From Dehalococcoidia bacterium (lineage in GTDB: Bacteria > Chloroflexota > Dehalococcoidia > Dehalococcoidales > CSSed11-197), in contig PUOQ01000053.1 of the NCBI GenBank assembly GCA_003552785.1, forward strand, positions 1 through 5,285: DNA of 5,285 nucleotides. Direction: 5' to 3'. The notes beneath the pieces were generated by a model that had not been told where the DNA came from, ran no database searches, and was given only the letters and a program-made list of their open reading frames with translations. Made by a program: the position numbers and the translations under genes. Position 1 is the stretch's first letter, and the number at the start of each line of letters is the position of its first letter. Below are positions 1 to 5,237 of this stretch, in pieces.

Positions 1-52
1 AGATAATACCAATCAGGGGAAGCAAGACCCTGTTACTTATCCAGTTTTTCAT
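1..52 (-). CDS. N-terminus of an exported or membrane protein (partial, runs off the left edge)
   Basis: An ATG at 52 on the minus strand opens a frame that stays open to the window edge: MKNWISNRVLLPLIGII. It has basic residues (Lys2, Arg8) followed by a hydrophobic run, as in a signal peptide, lipoprotein leader or first membrane helix. An AGAGG Shine-Dalgarno lies at 64-68, 11 nt before the ATG. The gene begins 45 bp after the Fur-family regulator stop on the same strand, and no terminator is visible between them, so co-transcription is plausible. Fur and Zur genes often neighbour metal-uptake ABC transporters, and a metal-binding lipoprotein would fit. That is inference only: 17 codons cannot identify a family. 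Confidence 0.6.
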   Translation of the reverse strand, partial: MKNWISNRVLLPLIGII

Positions 53-97
53 TTAAAGTATAACCTCTCTTAAAATATTAAGAACTCAAAATTTATA

Positions 98-529
98 TTA
101 CTGGCATGCCGGGCATTTTCCGTTTAATTCAATAGTATGGGAACTTATAACAAAACCGGTTTCGTCGGTGATTTCCTTTTCGAGCTCTGCCAGGTTGCAG
201 TTATTAAAATTAACTACTTTCCCGCAACACTGGCATACGAGATGGTGGTGATGCTGGCCGGATGGGCAGCGTTTTAGAAGGTAGGCAGCAAGTCCGCTGG
301 GTAGAGTAAGGCGGCAAATGTAACCGGCTTTGTCCAGGATTTCAAGAGTCCTGTACACAGTAACCAGGCCTATTTCCGGATATTTTTCACGAACTTTGTT
401 GTAGATGTTTGCGGGTGAAAGGTGATGATCGGAGTTATTTAATACGTCCAGTATGAGTTTTCGCTGGGGCGTAATCTTATACCCGGATTTTTTTAGAGAC
501 TTGATAATTTGATTGGTGCTTGTGCTCAT
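98..529 (-). CDS. Fur-family metal-responsive transcriptional repressor (Fur/Zur type)
   Basis: This is a 143-aa regulator of normal Fur length, a cytoplasmic dimer that binds DNA when loaded with metal. Residues 1-85 form the winged helix, with the recognition region GLVTVYRTLEIL at about 54-65. The dimerisation domain has HHHH at 93-96, C99-x2-C102 (LVCQCCGK) and a second C139-x2-C142 at the C-terminus, which gives the complete structural zinc site. I chose the ATG at 529 (MSTSTNQ) over the in-frame ATG at 556. The upstream ATG lies inside the promoter and operator, about 4 nt before the predicted transcription start, so it would not be transcribed. No clear Shine-Dalgarno precedes 529. The gene sits 72 bp downstream of lgt with its own promoter. 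Fur versus Zur cannot be settled from the protein. The operator resembles a Fur box (TGAAAAT-N-ATTTTCA) more than the Bacillus Zur or PerR boxes. Confidence 0.93.
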   Translation of the reverse strand: MSTSTNQIIKSLKKSGYKITPQRKLILDVLNNSDHHLSPANIYNKVREKYPEIGLVTVYRTLEILDKAGYICRLTLPSGLAAYLLKRCPSGQHHHHLVCQCCGKVVNFNNCNLAELEKEITDETGFVISSHTIELNGKCPACQ

Positions 530-532
530 AAG

Positions 533-563
533 ATAATAATTGAAAATCGTTTTCAATTATTAT
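533..563. promoter_or_regulatory. Fur-box operator, 31-bp perfect palindrome (autoregulatory)
   Basis: The arms 533-546 and 550-563 are perfectly complementary (14 bp each) around a 3-nt centre. The core on the minus strand, TGAAAACGATTTTCA, differs from the TGAAAAT-N-ATTTTCA Fur-box pattern at one position. The palindrome covers most of the -10 box and the predicted start of the regulator transcript, so bound protein would block RNA polymerase. Autoregulation is inferred from this overlap. Confidence 0.8.
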
Positions 564-586
564 AACCGAATGAAAATGAAAGTCAA
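559..586 (-). promoter_or_regulatory. Sigma-A promoter of the Fur-family gene
   Basis: On the minus strand a -35 box TTGACT (581-586) and a perfect -10 box TATAAT (559-564) are separated by 16 bp. The predicted transcript start is near 552, giving a leader of about 22 nt to the ATG at 529. The -35 overlaps a second, imperfect Fur-like sequence, TGAAAATGAAAGTCA, at 571-585 on the plus strand. Confidence 0.8.
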
Positions 587-601
587 TGACCTCAAGGGGT
601 A

Positions 602-1375
602 TTAAGAGGGTTCTTTGCCGGAATTTTTTCTCCGGCGGTAAATAACAAAAATAAGTGCGGCTAAAAAGGCTATGGCCGTTATCCAGCGGGCAGTGGGAAT
701 ACCGGCAATAGTCCATACATCGATTTTCATCCCCTCCAGGATGAACCGGCCCAGAGAATAGTACATGATATAACCCATGACGATTTCACCGTCAAGAAGC
801 TTTCTGCCATATTTGATGCTGATAAAAGCAAGGATTGCAAATCCTGCCAGATTCCACATGGATTCATAAAAGAACAGGGGGTGGAAATGGCTGTAAGCTT
901 CATAGCCTGCGGCACGGTTTACGGGATCGATAAACATTCCCCAGGGTAAATCTGTAGGGTAGCCGTAAAGTTCCTGGTTGAAATAATTGCCCCACCTTCC
1001 AATAGCCTGGGCAAGGATAAGGCCCGGAGCAATAATATCCATCCATCGAAGGGCAGGCAGTTTTTTCCAGAAGGTGTATATAAGTACTCCTGCTGCACCG
1101 CCTATAACAGCACCAAAAATCCCCAGCCCCTGTCCACCGATTATTGCCGAGAGGTTCTGGCTGTAGTATTCCCAATAGTCAATCACATGGTAAAGGCGGG
1201 CACCAATGATTCCCATGGGAACAACAATTAAAGCCATGTTTAAAATATGGTCGACGCTTTCACCGCGGCGCCTGGTCTCATACAGGGCGTATAAGATGGC
1301 ACATATAATACCCAGTGCAATAAATATGCCGTACCAGTGCAGGGTAACAGGGCCTAGATTAAATGAATTTGACAT
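602..1375 (-). CDS. lgt: Phosphatidylglycerol--prolipoprotein diacylglyceryl transferase Lgt
   Basis: This polytopic membrane enzyme transfers diacylglycerol from phosphatidylglycerol to the lipobox cysteine of preprolipoproteins, the first step of lipoprotein maturation. The 257-aa length is typical and about seven hydrophobic helices are visible. Family landmarks are HWYG (13-16), GRWGNYFNQELYG (126-138), the HPLFFYES block (165-172) and R210-x3-E214 in RFILEG. By spacing, Y15, R127, N130, E135, G138, R210 and E214 match E. coli Y26, R143, N146, E151, G154, R239 and E243. The position of E. coli His103 is Phe87 (GLGIFGAVIGG). I prefer the ATG at 1375 because an AAGG sequence (1387-1390) lies 11 nt upstream. 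From the alternative ATG at 1384 it would be only 2 nt away, too close. No terminator follows, so read-through into the fur-like gene is possible. Confidence 0.96.
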   Translation of the reverse strand: MSNSFNLGPVTLHWYGIFIALGIICAILYALYETRRRGESVDHILNMALIVVPMGIIGARLYHVIDYWEYYSQNLSAIIGGQGLGIFGAVIGGAAGVLIYTFWKKLPALRWMDIIAPGLILAQAIGRWGNYFNQELYGYPTDLPWGMFIDPVNRAAGYEAYSHFHPLFFYESMWNLAGFAILAFISIKYGRKLLDGEIVMGYIMYYSLGRFILEGMKIDVWTIAGIPTARWITAIAFLAALIFVIYRRRKNSGKEPS

Positions 1376-1411
1376 CGTTAGCATGGCCTTAAAAGCGATA
1401 AGCGTTAAAGG

Positions 1412-1441
1412 ATTCTAGCAACAAAATAACCCAAACGTCAA
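1412..1441 (-). promoter_or_regulatory. lgt promoter
   Basis: On the minus strand a -35 box TTGACG (1436-1441) and a -10 box TAGAAT (1412-1417) are separated by 18 bp. A TG one base before the -10 (TTGCTAGAAT) gives an extended -10. The predicted start is near 1405, about 30 nt before the ATG at 1375. The -35 lies inside the left arm of the inverted repeat at 1432-1482. Confidence 0.7.
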
Positions 1442-1482
1442 TTTGTTATATTTGAATTGTTGCTGCTGGCAATTGACGTTTG
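1432..1482. repeat. 12-bp perfect inverted repeat between divergent lgt and mtaB
   Basis: The arms CAAACGTCAATT (1432-1443) and AATTGACGTTTG (1471-1482) are perfectly complementary across a 27-nt spacer. The left arm covers the lgt -35 box. No T-run follows either arm and both flanking genes point away, so it is not a terminator. It could be two half-sites for a dimeric regulator. No known operator was recognised. Confidence 0.6.
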
Positions 1483-1521
1483 TAGAAACTGTAAGCCTTT
1501 TAATTAGAAAAACATTTCTTT

Positions 1522-1530
1522 TGCTATAAT
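1522..1530 (+). promoter_or_regulatory. mtaB promoter (extended -10)
   Basis: TGC followed by a perfect TATAAT (1525-1530) makes an extended -10. No good -35 exists at 16-18 bp upstream, which an extended -10 can compensate for. The predicted start is near 1537, with a leader of about 40 nt. The leader opens with a small hairpin, TATGCC-TGTC-GGCATA (1538-1553). Confidence 0.6.
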
Positions 1531-1576
1531 AAATAAGTATGCCTGTCGGCATAATGCATATAGGATAGTGATACAC

Positions 1577-2839
1577 ATGGAGAAGAGTGCCCGTAAAGTT
1601 TACATAGAATTTTTTGGTTGCAAACTCAACCAGTCTGAAGTAGAAAGCCTGAGTGTTGATTTTGCCCGGGCTGGCTGCCGGCCGGTAAAAACTGGATACG
1701 GGGCTGATATTTGCGTGGTTAATACATGTACGGTGACTCATGTGGCCGACCGGAAAGTCAGGCAATGGGTGAGGCGAATCAGGCGCATTAACCCGAATGC
1801 ACTGCTTGTTGCAACCGGTTGCTACGCCGAGCGCAATCCAGAAGAATTACAATCTCTGGATAAGGATATGTTGATTGTATCAAATAACCAAAAGCACAAT
1901 ATTGTTTCAATGCTAAAGGAATGCGGGTGCCTTGATGGCTCAGGGCAGTCCCATGCTTTAAATATGAAAGATTTCGGGCGCACCAGGTCTTTAATAAGGA
2001 TACAGGAAGGTTGTGCCGCCAGGTGCAGCTATTGCATCGTACCTTCGGTAAGGCCTGGATATTCATCCCGCCCCCCTGGTGAAATTATCCAAGAAATTAA
2101 AAGCAGGCTTACCGCTGGTTTTCAGGAAGTAGTATTAACCGGTACTGAAGTTGGTTGTTATTATAGCAAAGATCATAGCCTGAACGATCTTATCAAGCGG
2201 GTCCTAAAGGAAACAGGCGTAAAGCGGTTGCGGTTGACTTCTTTGCAGCCGCAGCAGATTAACCCTGCTTTGACCCGGCTCTGGGAGGATAATCGCCTGG
2301 CTCCGCACTTTCATTTACCGCTTCAAAGCGGAAGCAGTGAAGTGCTTGAGCGGATGAAGCGGGGATATAGCATTGAGGAGTATCTGGCTGCACTGGAACT
2401 GATAAGAAGTAAAGTCAAAGATGTTTCAATAACCACCGATGTAATAACCGGTTTTCCGGGTGAGACGGGGAGAGATTTCCTCGATACTATTGATATTTGC
2501 CGCAGGGCAGGTTTTGCCCGGATCCATGTTTTTCCATATTCCAGGCGTCCTTTGACAGCTGCCTGGGGGATGCCCGGGCATATAGATTCACGCGTTATTA
2601 AGGAGCGTGAGGCGGAATTGCTCAAACTGGCAGACCAGGCAGCCAGGGATTTCATGCTGGAGAATAAGGGCCGGGTTATGCCGGTATTGTGGGAGGCTTC
2701 TTCTAATGGTGTATGGTCTGGATTGACGCCGAACTACATTCGTGTATATCTGGAAAGCAACGTTGACCTGTATAATACCATTACTGAAGTTAAGCTTGGT
2801 GGTTTATGGCGTGATGGGGTCGAAGCCAGAAATGTTTAA
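1577..2839 (+). CDS. mtaB: tRNA (t6A37-C2)-methylthiotransferase MtaB (MiaB-like, radical SAM)
   Basis: This enzyme converts N6-threonylcarbamoyladenosine-37 to its 2-methylthio form (ms2t6A) in tRNAs that read ANN codons, using SAM and two [4Fe-4S] clusters. The protein has 420 aa. The N-terminal UPF0004 domain carries the second-cluster cysteines C15 (GCKLNQ), C51 (NTCTVT) and C82 (GCYAE). The radical SAM core has C146-x3-C150-x2-C153 (EGCAARCSYC), followed by TDVITGFPGET at 287-297. A C-terminal TRAM RNA-binding domain covers about 362-417. GCKLNQ and NTCTVTHVADRK point to the MtaB branch rather than MiaB or RimO. I chose the ATG at 1577, with AGGA at 1562-1565, 11 nt upstream. A GTG at 1568 would sit only 2 nt after that site. 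The segment after the cluster reads CIVPSVRPGYSSRP, where the family usually has CIIPxARGxxRSRP, so this is a somewhat divergent member. Confidence 0.9.
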   Translation: MEKSARKVYIEFFGCKLNQSEVESLSVDFARAGCRPVKTGYGADICVVNTCTVTHVADRKVRQWVRRIRRINPNALLVATGCYAERNPEELQSLDKDMLIVSNNQKHNIVSMLKECGCLDGSGQSHALNMKDFGRTRSLIRIQEGCAARCSYCIVPSVRPGYSSRPPGEIIQEIKSRLTAGFQEVVLTGTEVGCYYSKDHSLNDLIKRVLKETGVKRLRLTSLQPQQINPALTRLWEDNRLAPHFHLPLQSGSSEVLERMKRGYSIEEYLAALELIRSKVKDVSITTDVITGFPGETGRDFLDTIDICRRAGFARIHVFPYSRRPLTAAWGMPGHIDSRVIKEREAELLKLADQAARDFMLENKGRVMPVLWEASSNGVWSGLTPNYIRVYLESNVDLYNTITEVKLGGLWRDGVEARNV

Positions 2840-2866
2840 TACTTTAAGACAGCTTCTTTAAAAAAC

Positions 2867-2942
2867 TGGCGCGCCTGGGGGGATTCGAACCCACGACACC
2901 CGGTTCCGAAGACCGGTGCTCTATCCACTGAGCTACAGGCGC
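2867..2942 (-). tRNA. tRNA-Arg (anticodon TCG, reads CGA)
   Basis: The 76-nt cloverleaf includes an encoded CCA. The acceptor stem GCGCCTG/CAGGCGC is perfect, as are the D stem GCTC/GAGC and the anticodon stem CCGGT/ACCGG. The anticodon loop is CTTCGGA, giving anticodon TCG. The T loop is TTCGAAT and the discriminator base is G73. The T stem is GTGGG/CCCCC, so one pair (50-64, T against C; 2893 and 2879) is mismatched; CCCAC would be expected. A T6 run follows 2 nt after the CCA and may end transcription. The gene is antisense to any read-through from mtaB, whose stop is 27 bp away. Arg identity rests on the TCG anticodon. Confidence 0.95.
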
Positions 2943-2948
2943 TAAAAA

Positions 2949-2977
2949 ACTATAATACCAATGTTTGCAACTGTTAT
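2949..2977 (-). promoter_or_regulatory. Possible tRNA-Arg promoter
   Basis: On the minus strand TATAGT (2949-2954) and ATAACA (2972-2977, 4 of 6 to TTGACA) are 17 bp apart. An overlapping TATTAT (2952-2957) is an alternative -10. The start would fall at or within a few nt of the mature tRNA 5' end, an unusually short leader, so this is tentative. Confidence 0.3.
2951..2956 (+). promoter_or_regulatory. Possible -10 box for the radical SAM gene leader
   Basis: A perfect TATAAT lies on the plus strand 153 bp before the radical SAM start. No convincing -35 is present; 17 bp upstream falls inside the tRNA gene. If it is used, the leader would be about 147 nt long and contain the terminator hairpin at 3051-3087. 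No better plus-strand promoter was found between 2943 and 3109. Confidence 0.25.
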
Positions 2978-3050
2978 GTCTGCGGTTGGCGTTAATTTAG
3001 CGTAATTATTACCGGCATCTTTGACTTCATGCTCATTATACTTTTCAGTG

Positions 3051-3087
3051 AAGGCCCGGTCAAAGCGCTTGCCACAGGGCCTTTTTT
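3051..3087 (+). terminator. Intrinsic-terminator-like hairpin in the leader of the radical SAM gene
   Basis: AAGGCCC (3051-3057) pairs with GGGCCTT (3077-3083), and a further TTTT runs to 3087. Inside, GG-T-CAA can pair with TTGCC and extend the stem with a bulge. The T-run exists only in the plus direction, so this is a plus-strand signal. It ends 22 bp before the ATG at 3110. It may attenuate that gene, or it may stop read-through from mtaB. Confidence 0.65.
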
Positions 3088-3109
3088 GGTTTAAGGTAAC
3101 AGGTATTAA

Positions 3110-4522
3110 ATGGCAAGTGAAGTTTTGCTGATAAACACCAACATTTCCAGGCCTCCGGTTAGCCCGGTAGGAATGGAATACGTGGCTGAAGCCCTGACTG
3201 GCTCCGGAATCTGTGTAAGAGTACTGGATCTTTCTTTCGAAAAGGATTGGGCCGGAGCCATTGAGAAGGAGATTAAAAACTGCGAGCCGGTTGCGGTGGG
3301 GCTTGCGGTGCGTAATACAGATGACTGCTCCTTTAGCACCCGGAAATCCTTCCTGCCCTGGATTTGCGATGTTGTAAGGAAGGTGAGAAGTTTTACCGAA
3401 GCGCATGTTATTCTGGGCGGCGGCGGCTTTTCTGTGATGCCTGAAGCCATTCTAGGCATGACAAGGGCTGACTTTGGCATCTCCGGGGACGGTGAAGAGG
3501 CCATGCCGGAGCTGGTTGGCTGCCTTTTGAATAACAAAAATGTTTCAACTATACCCGGCCTGGTTTACTGGCGTGGCGATAAACCGGCCTCAAACCCCGT
3601 TAATTATGCAGATTTGAAACTTTTGCCTGCACCGGAAAGAAAGTTTTTTAATAACAGGAGATACCAGGAAGAAGGGGCCATAGTCGGCATCGAAACCAAG
3701 CGCGGCTGCTACCAGGAATGCATCTACTGTGCCGATCCGGTGATAAAGGGCAACAAAATACGGATGCGGCCTCCCGAAAAGGTTGTTTTGGAATTTAAAA
3801 ACCTCATTAGCCAGGGGGTTTCCTGGTTACACTTATGTGACAGCGAGTTCAACTTGCCCATTGAACACGCCAAAGAGGTGTGCCGGGCGATAATACGAGC
3901 AGGGCTGGGCGATAAGCTCAAATGGTATACCTACTGCTGCCCTGTTTCATTTGACACCGAGCTTGCCGGATTGATGAAACGTGCTGGTTGTTCGGGTATC
4001 AATTTCGGTGTTGACTCACTGCACGATGAGCAGCTAAAAAGGCTTGGCCGCAACCACACAACAGAAGATGTTAAGCAACTGGTAAAGATACTCAAGGGTC
4101 ATGGTTTTAAGTATATGTTTGATTTCCTTGCAGGTGGCCCCGGCGAAACGCGCGATACAGTCAAAGCAACCATCAGTGGTATTAAGGAACTCGATGTGCC
4201 CCTTTCCGGGATAGCCGCCGGAGTCAGGGTATATCCAGGTACACCGCTGAGTAAAGATGCAGCCTGTAAGGACAGGCAGGAGCTTTATCACAAAGGGGGT
4301 AAATGGACGCACTGTCCTGAGTTTTATATATCACCACATCTGGGCGATGAAGCTGCAGATATTGTAAGCAGCCTCATTAATGGCGATCCCCGATTTGTGT
4401 TCCTCTCCCCCCGGGCCGAACAGGCAAGCTATAACTATGCTGACTCAGAAGATTTATGCCGAGTGATAAAAAATGGTGCACGGGGAGCCTACTGGGATAT
4501 TATCAACCGAAAATCCTGTTGA
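3110..4522 (+). CDS. B12-binding-domain radical SAM protein (class B type), substrate unknown
   Basis: The 470-aa protein has the two-domain layout of cobalamin-dependent radical SAM enzymes. Residues 3-140 form a B12-binding Rossmann-like domain: VLLINTN start, SPVGMEYVAEAL, ILGGGGFSVMPEAIL and ADFGISGDGEEAMPEL. There is no DxHxxG motif, as in many class B members. The radical SAM core (about 190-400) has C200-x3-C204-x2-C207 (RGCYQECIYC) for the [4Fe-4S] cluster, GGPGET at 342-347, and NFGVDSLHDEQLKRLGR and VYPGTPL as late-barrel landmarks. The ATG at 3110 has AGGT (3101-3104) 5 nt upstream. Such enzymes methylate unactivated carbon or phosphorus, or rearrange rings, in lipid, antibiotic or cofactor pathways. 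The gene stands alone, with a tRNA behind it and a convergent membrane-protein gene ahead, so context gives no substrate. Domain assignment is firm; function is not assigned. Confidence 0.9.
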   Translation: MASEVLLINTNISRPPVSPVGMEYVAEALTGSGICVRVLDLSFEKDWAGAIEKEIKNCEPVAVGLAVRNTDDCSFSTRKSFLPWICDVVRKVRSFTEAHVILGGGGFSVMPEAILGMTRADFGISGDGEEAMPELVGCLLNNKNVSTIPGLVYWRGDKPASNPVNYADLKLLPAPERKFFNNRRYQEEGAIVGIETKRGCYQECIYCADPVIKGNKIRMRPPEKVVLEFKNLISQGVSWLHLCDSEFNLPIEHAKEVCRAIIRAGLGDKLKWYTYCCPVSFDTELAGLMKRAGCSGINFGVDSLHDEQLKRLGRNHTTEDVKQLVKILKGHGFKYMFDFLAGGPGETRDTVKATISGIKELDVPLSGIAAGVRVYPGTPLSKDAACKDRQELYHKGGKWTHCPEFYISPHLGDEAADIVSSLINGDPRFVFLSPRAEQASYNYADSEDLCRVIKNGARGAYWDIINRKSC

Positions 4523-4570
4523 AATTGAAACGTTAGGTTAATAAGAGAAGCAGCCGATGTAAGTGCCCCC

Positions 4571-4640
4571 ACCTGAAATGATATCGATTCTGGCGGAATC
4601 ACAGCCCGCAACCTTAACCGATATCATTTCCGGTAAGGTT
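4571..4640. repeat. Structured inverted-repeat element with two mutually exclusive stems
   Basis: GAAATGATATCG (4575-4586) and CGATATCATTTC (4619-4630) are a perfect 12-bp inverted repeat with a 32-nt loop. ACC/GGT pairs (4571-4573 with 4632-4634) extend it past one mismatch. A competing stem pairs AACCTTAACCG (4610-4620) with CGGTAAGGTT (4631-4640): 10 bp with one bulged A. The two stems cannot form together. It lies 48 bp after the radical SAM stop, in that gene's 3' region. No known riboswitch or mobile element was recognised. Confidence 0.55.
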
Positions 4641-4646
4641 TATAGT

Positions 4647-4677
4647 GCCGGCAAAAAAAGCCGGCTCCAGTTTTTTT
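4647..4677 (+). terminator. Rho-independent terminator downstream of the radical SAM gene
   Basis: GCCGGC (4647-4652) pairs with GCCGGC (4660-4665) across an A7 loop. After TCCAG comes T7 (4671-4677). The 5-nt gap before the T-run is longer than ideal. In the minus direction the hairpin is followed by ACTATAAA, so it is mainly a plus-strand terminator. It separates the radical SAM gene from the convergent DUF4234 gene, which ends at 4692. Confidence 0.7.
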
Positions 4678-4691
4678 ACACGAGACCTGGC

Positions 4692-5018
4692 CTAAACGGA
4701 AGCCGATGCCTTTTTGTTTAGCTGTATTTGAGAAATTATTATCGCTATCGGATTAACTATAAGCCAGAGAATTAAAAGCAATACAGGCTCAAAACCCGAA
4801 ATTTCACCAATTGCCTTGCTGTACTTCCAGTAATACCATATCATAACAAAAATATTTACTATTGGCAGTAAAATGAATAGCAAAAACCAGGGGTTTGGAG
4901 CTATATCTGTCACCCTTCTGAGTTCATTTGTTGTTGAGACCAGCCAGTAGATTGTGTAGATGCCAAGGGTGATTATACTAAAAACGATAACAAGAACTGG
5001 ATTTCTATGTTTGACCAT
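4692..5018 (-). CDS. DUF4234-family small membrane protein
   Basis: This 108-aa protein has three predicted membrane helices, at about 7-28 (PVLVIVFSIITLGIYTIYWL), 44-66 and 78-98. The N-terminal RNP with SIITLGIYTIYWL and the following TNELRRVTD match the DUF4234 pattern, a small integral membrane family of unknown role. A strong Shine-Dalgarno, AAAGGAGGTG (5024-5033), lies about 7 nt before the ATG at 5018 and fixes the start. The tail KKASASV is short and polar. The gene is a single unit, convergent with the radical SAM gene and divergent from the right-edge gene. Family assignment is from the motif pattern; no function can be given. Confidence 0.85.
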   Translation of the reverse strand: MVKHRNPVLVIVFSIITLGIYTIYWLVSTTNELRRVTDIAPNPWFLLFILLPIVNIFVMIWYYWKYSKAIGEISGFEPVLLLILWLIVNPIAIIISQIQLNKKASASV

Positions 5019-5042
5019 TCAGCCACCTCCTTTATTGCGTAC

Positions 5043-5072
5043 AGGATAAGGCATGCACTCAGGCAGCGTCAA
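5043..5072 (-). promoter_or_regulatory. Promoter of the DUF4234 gene
   Basis: On the minus strand a -35 box TTGACG (5067-5072) and a -10 box TATCCT (5043-5048) are 18 bp apart. The predicted start is near 5036, just before the strong Shine-Dalgarno. The -10 is only a moderate match. Confidence 0.5.
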
Positions 5073-5173
5073 TGCCCCGAATTAAGCACTTCCCCTCACG
5101 TAAAGACTGCACTTGCCAATATTGGAAAACCCGGATCTGGGCGCTTGAATCATGTGGCGAAAAAACCAGCTTA

Positions 5174-5203
5174 TTGTTTATCACTGGATAATTGTGCCAT
5201 AAT
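5174..5203 (+). promoter_or_regulatory. Possible promoter of the right-edge gene
   Basis: CATAAT (5198-5203), preceded by TGC, makes an extended -10. TTGTTT (5174-5179) is a weak -35 at 18 bp. The predicted start is near 5210, about 28 nt before the GTG at 5238. The stretch between this and the DUF4234 promoter holds only a short palindrome, CCAATATTGG (5116-5125), and no gene I can support. Confidence 0.4.
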
Positions 5204-5237
5204 GCATCGATTAACAAGAAAAGGCCAGGGGTAGAAA

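Noticed and set aside
556..556. Upstream ATG of the Fur-family ORF giving 152 aa
   Set aside because: It lies within the operator and before the predicted transcript start, so the ATG at 529 is preferred.
477..716. 79-aa minus-strand ORF across the regulator start and lgt end
   Set aside because: It overlaps the Fur-family promoter, operator and both neighbouring genes in another frame, and has no recognisable domain.
900..1175. 91-aa minus-strand ORF inside lgt, and a 70-aa plus-strand ORF at 1206-1418
   Set aside because: Both are shadows of the lgt frame, with no Shine-Dalgarno or family signature.
1415..1765. 116-aa minus-strand ORF over the lgt-mtaB intergenic region
   Set aside because: It runs antisense through the mtaB start and both promoters; its composition is not protein-like.
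2840..2866. Terminator after mtaB
   Set aside because: Only a weak AT-rich bulged pairing (TTTAAGA with TCTTTAAA) is present, without a GC stem; not convincing.
2943..3109. Cobalamin riboswitch in the leader of the B12-dependent gene
   Set aside because: The leader is too short and no convincing B12 box or conserved cobalamin-riboswitch core was seen; a GCCAC sequence at 3071-3075 lies inside the terminator loop and is not sufficient.
2942..3537. Two long minus-strand ORFs (154 and 143 aa) antisense to the radical SAM gene
   Set aside because: The opposing frame encodes clear B12-binding domain motifs, so these are antisense shadows. One also covers the non-coding leader and runs up to the tRNA 5' end.
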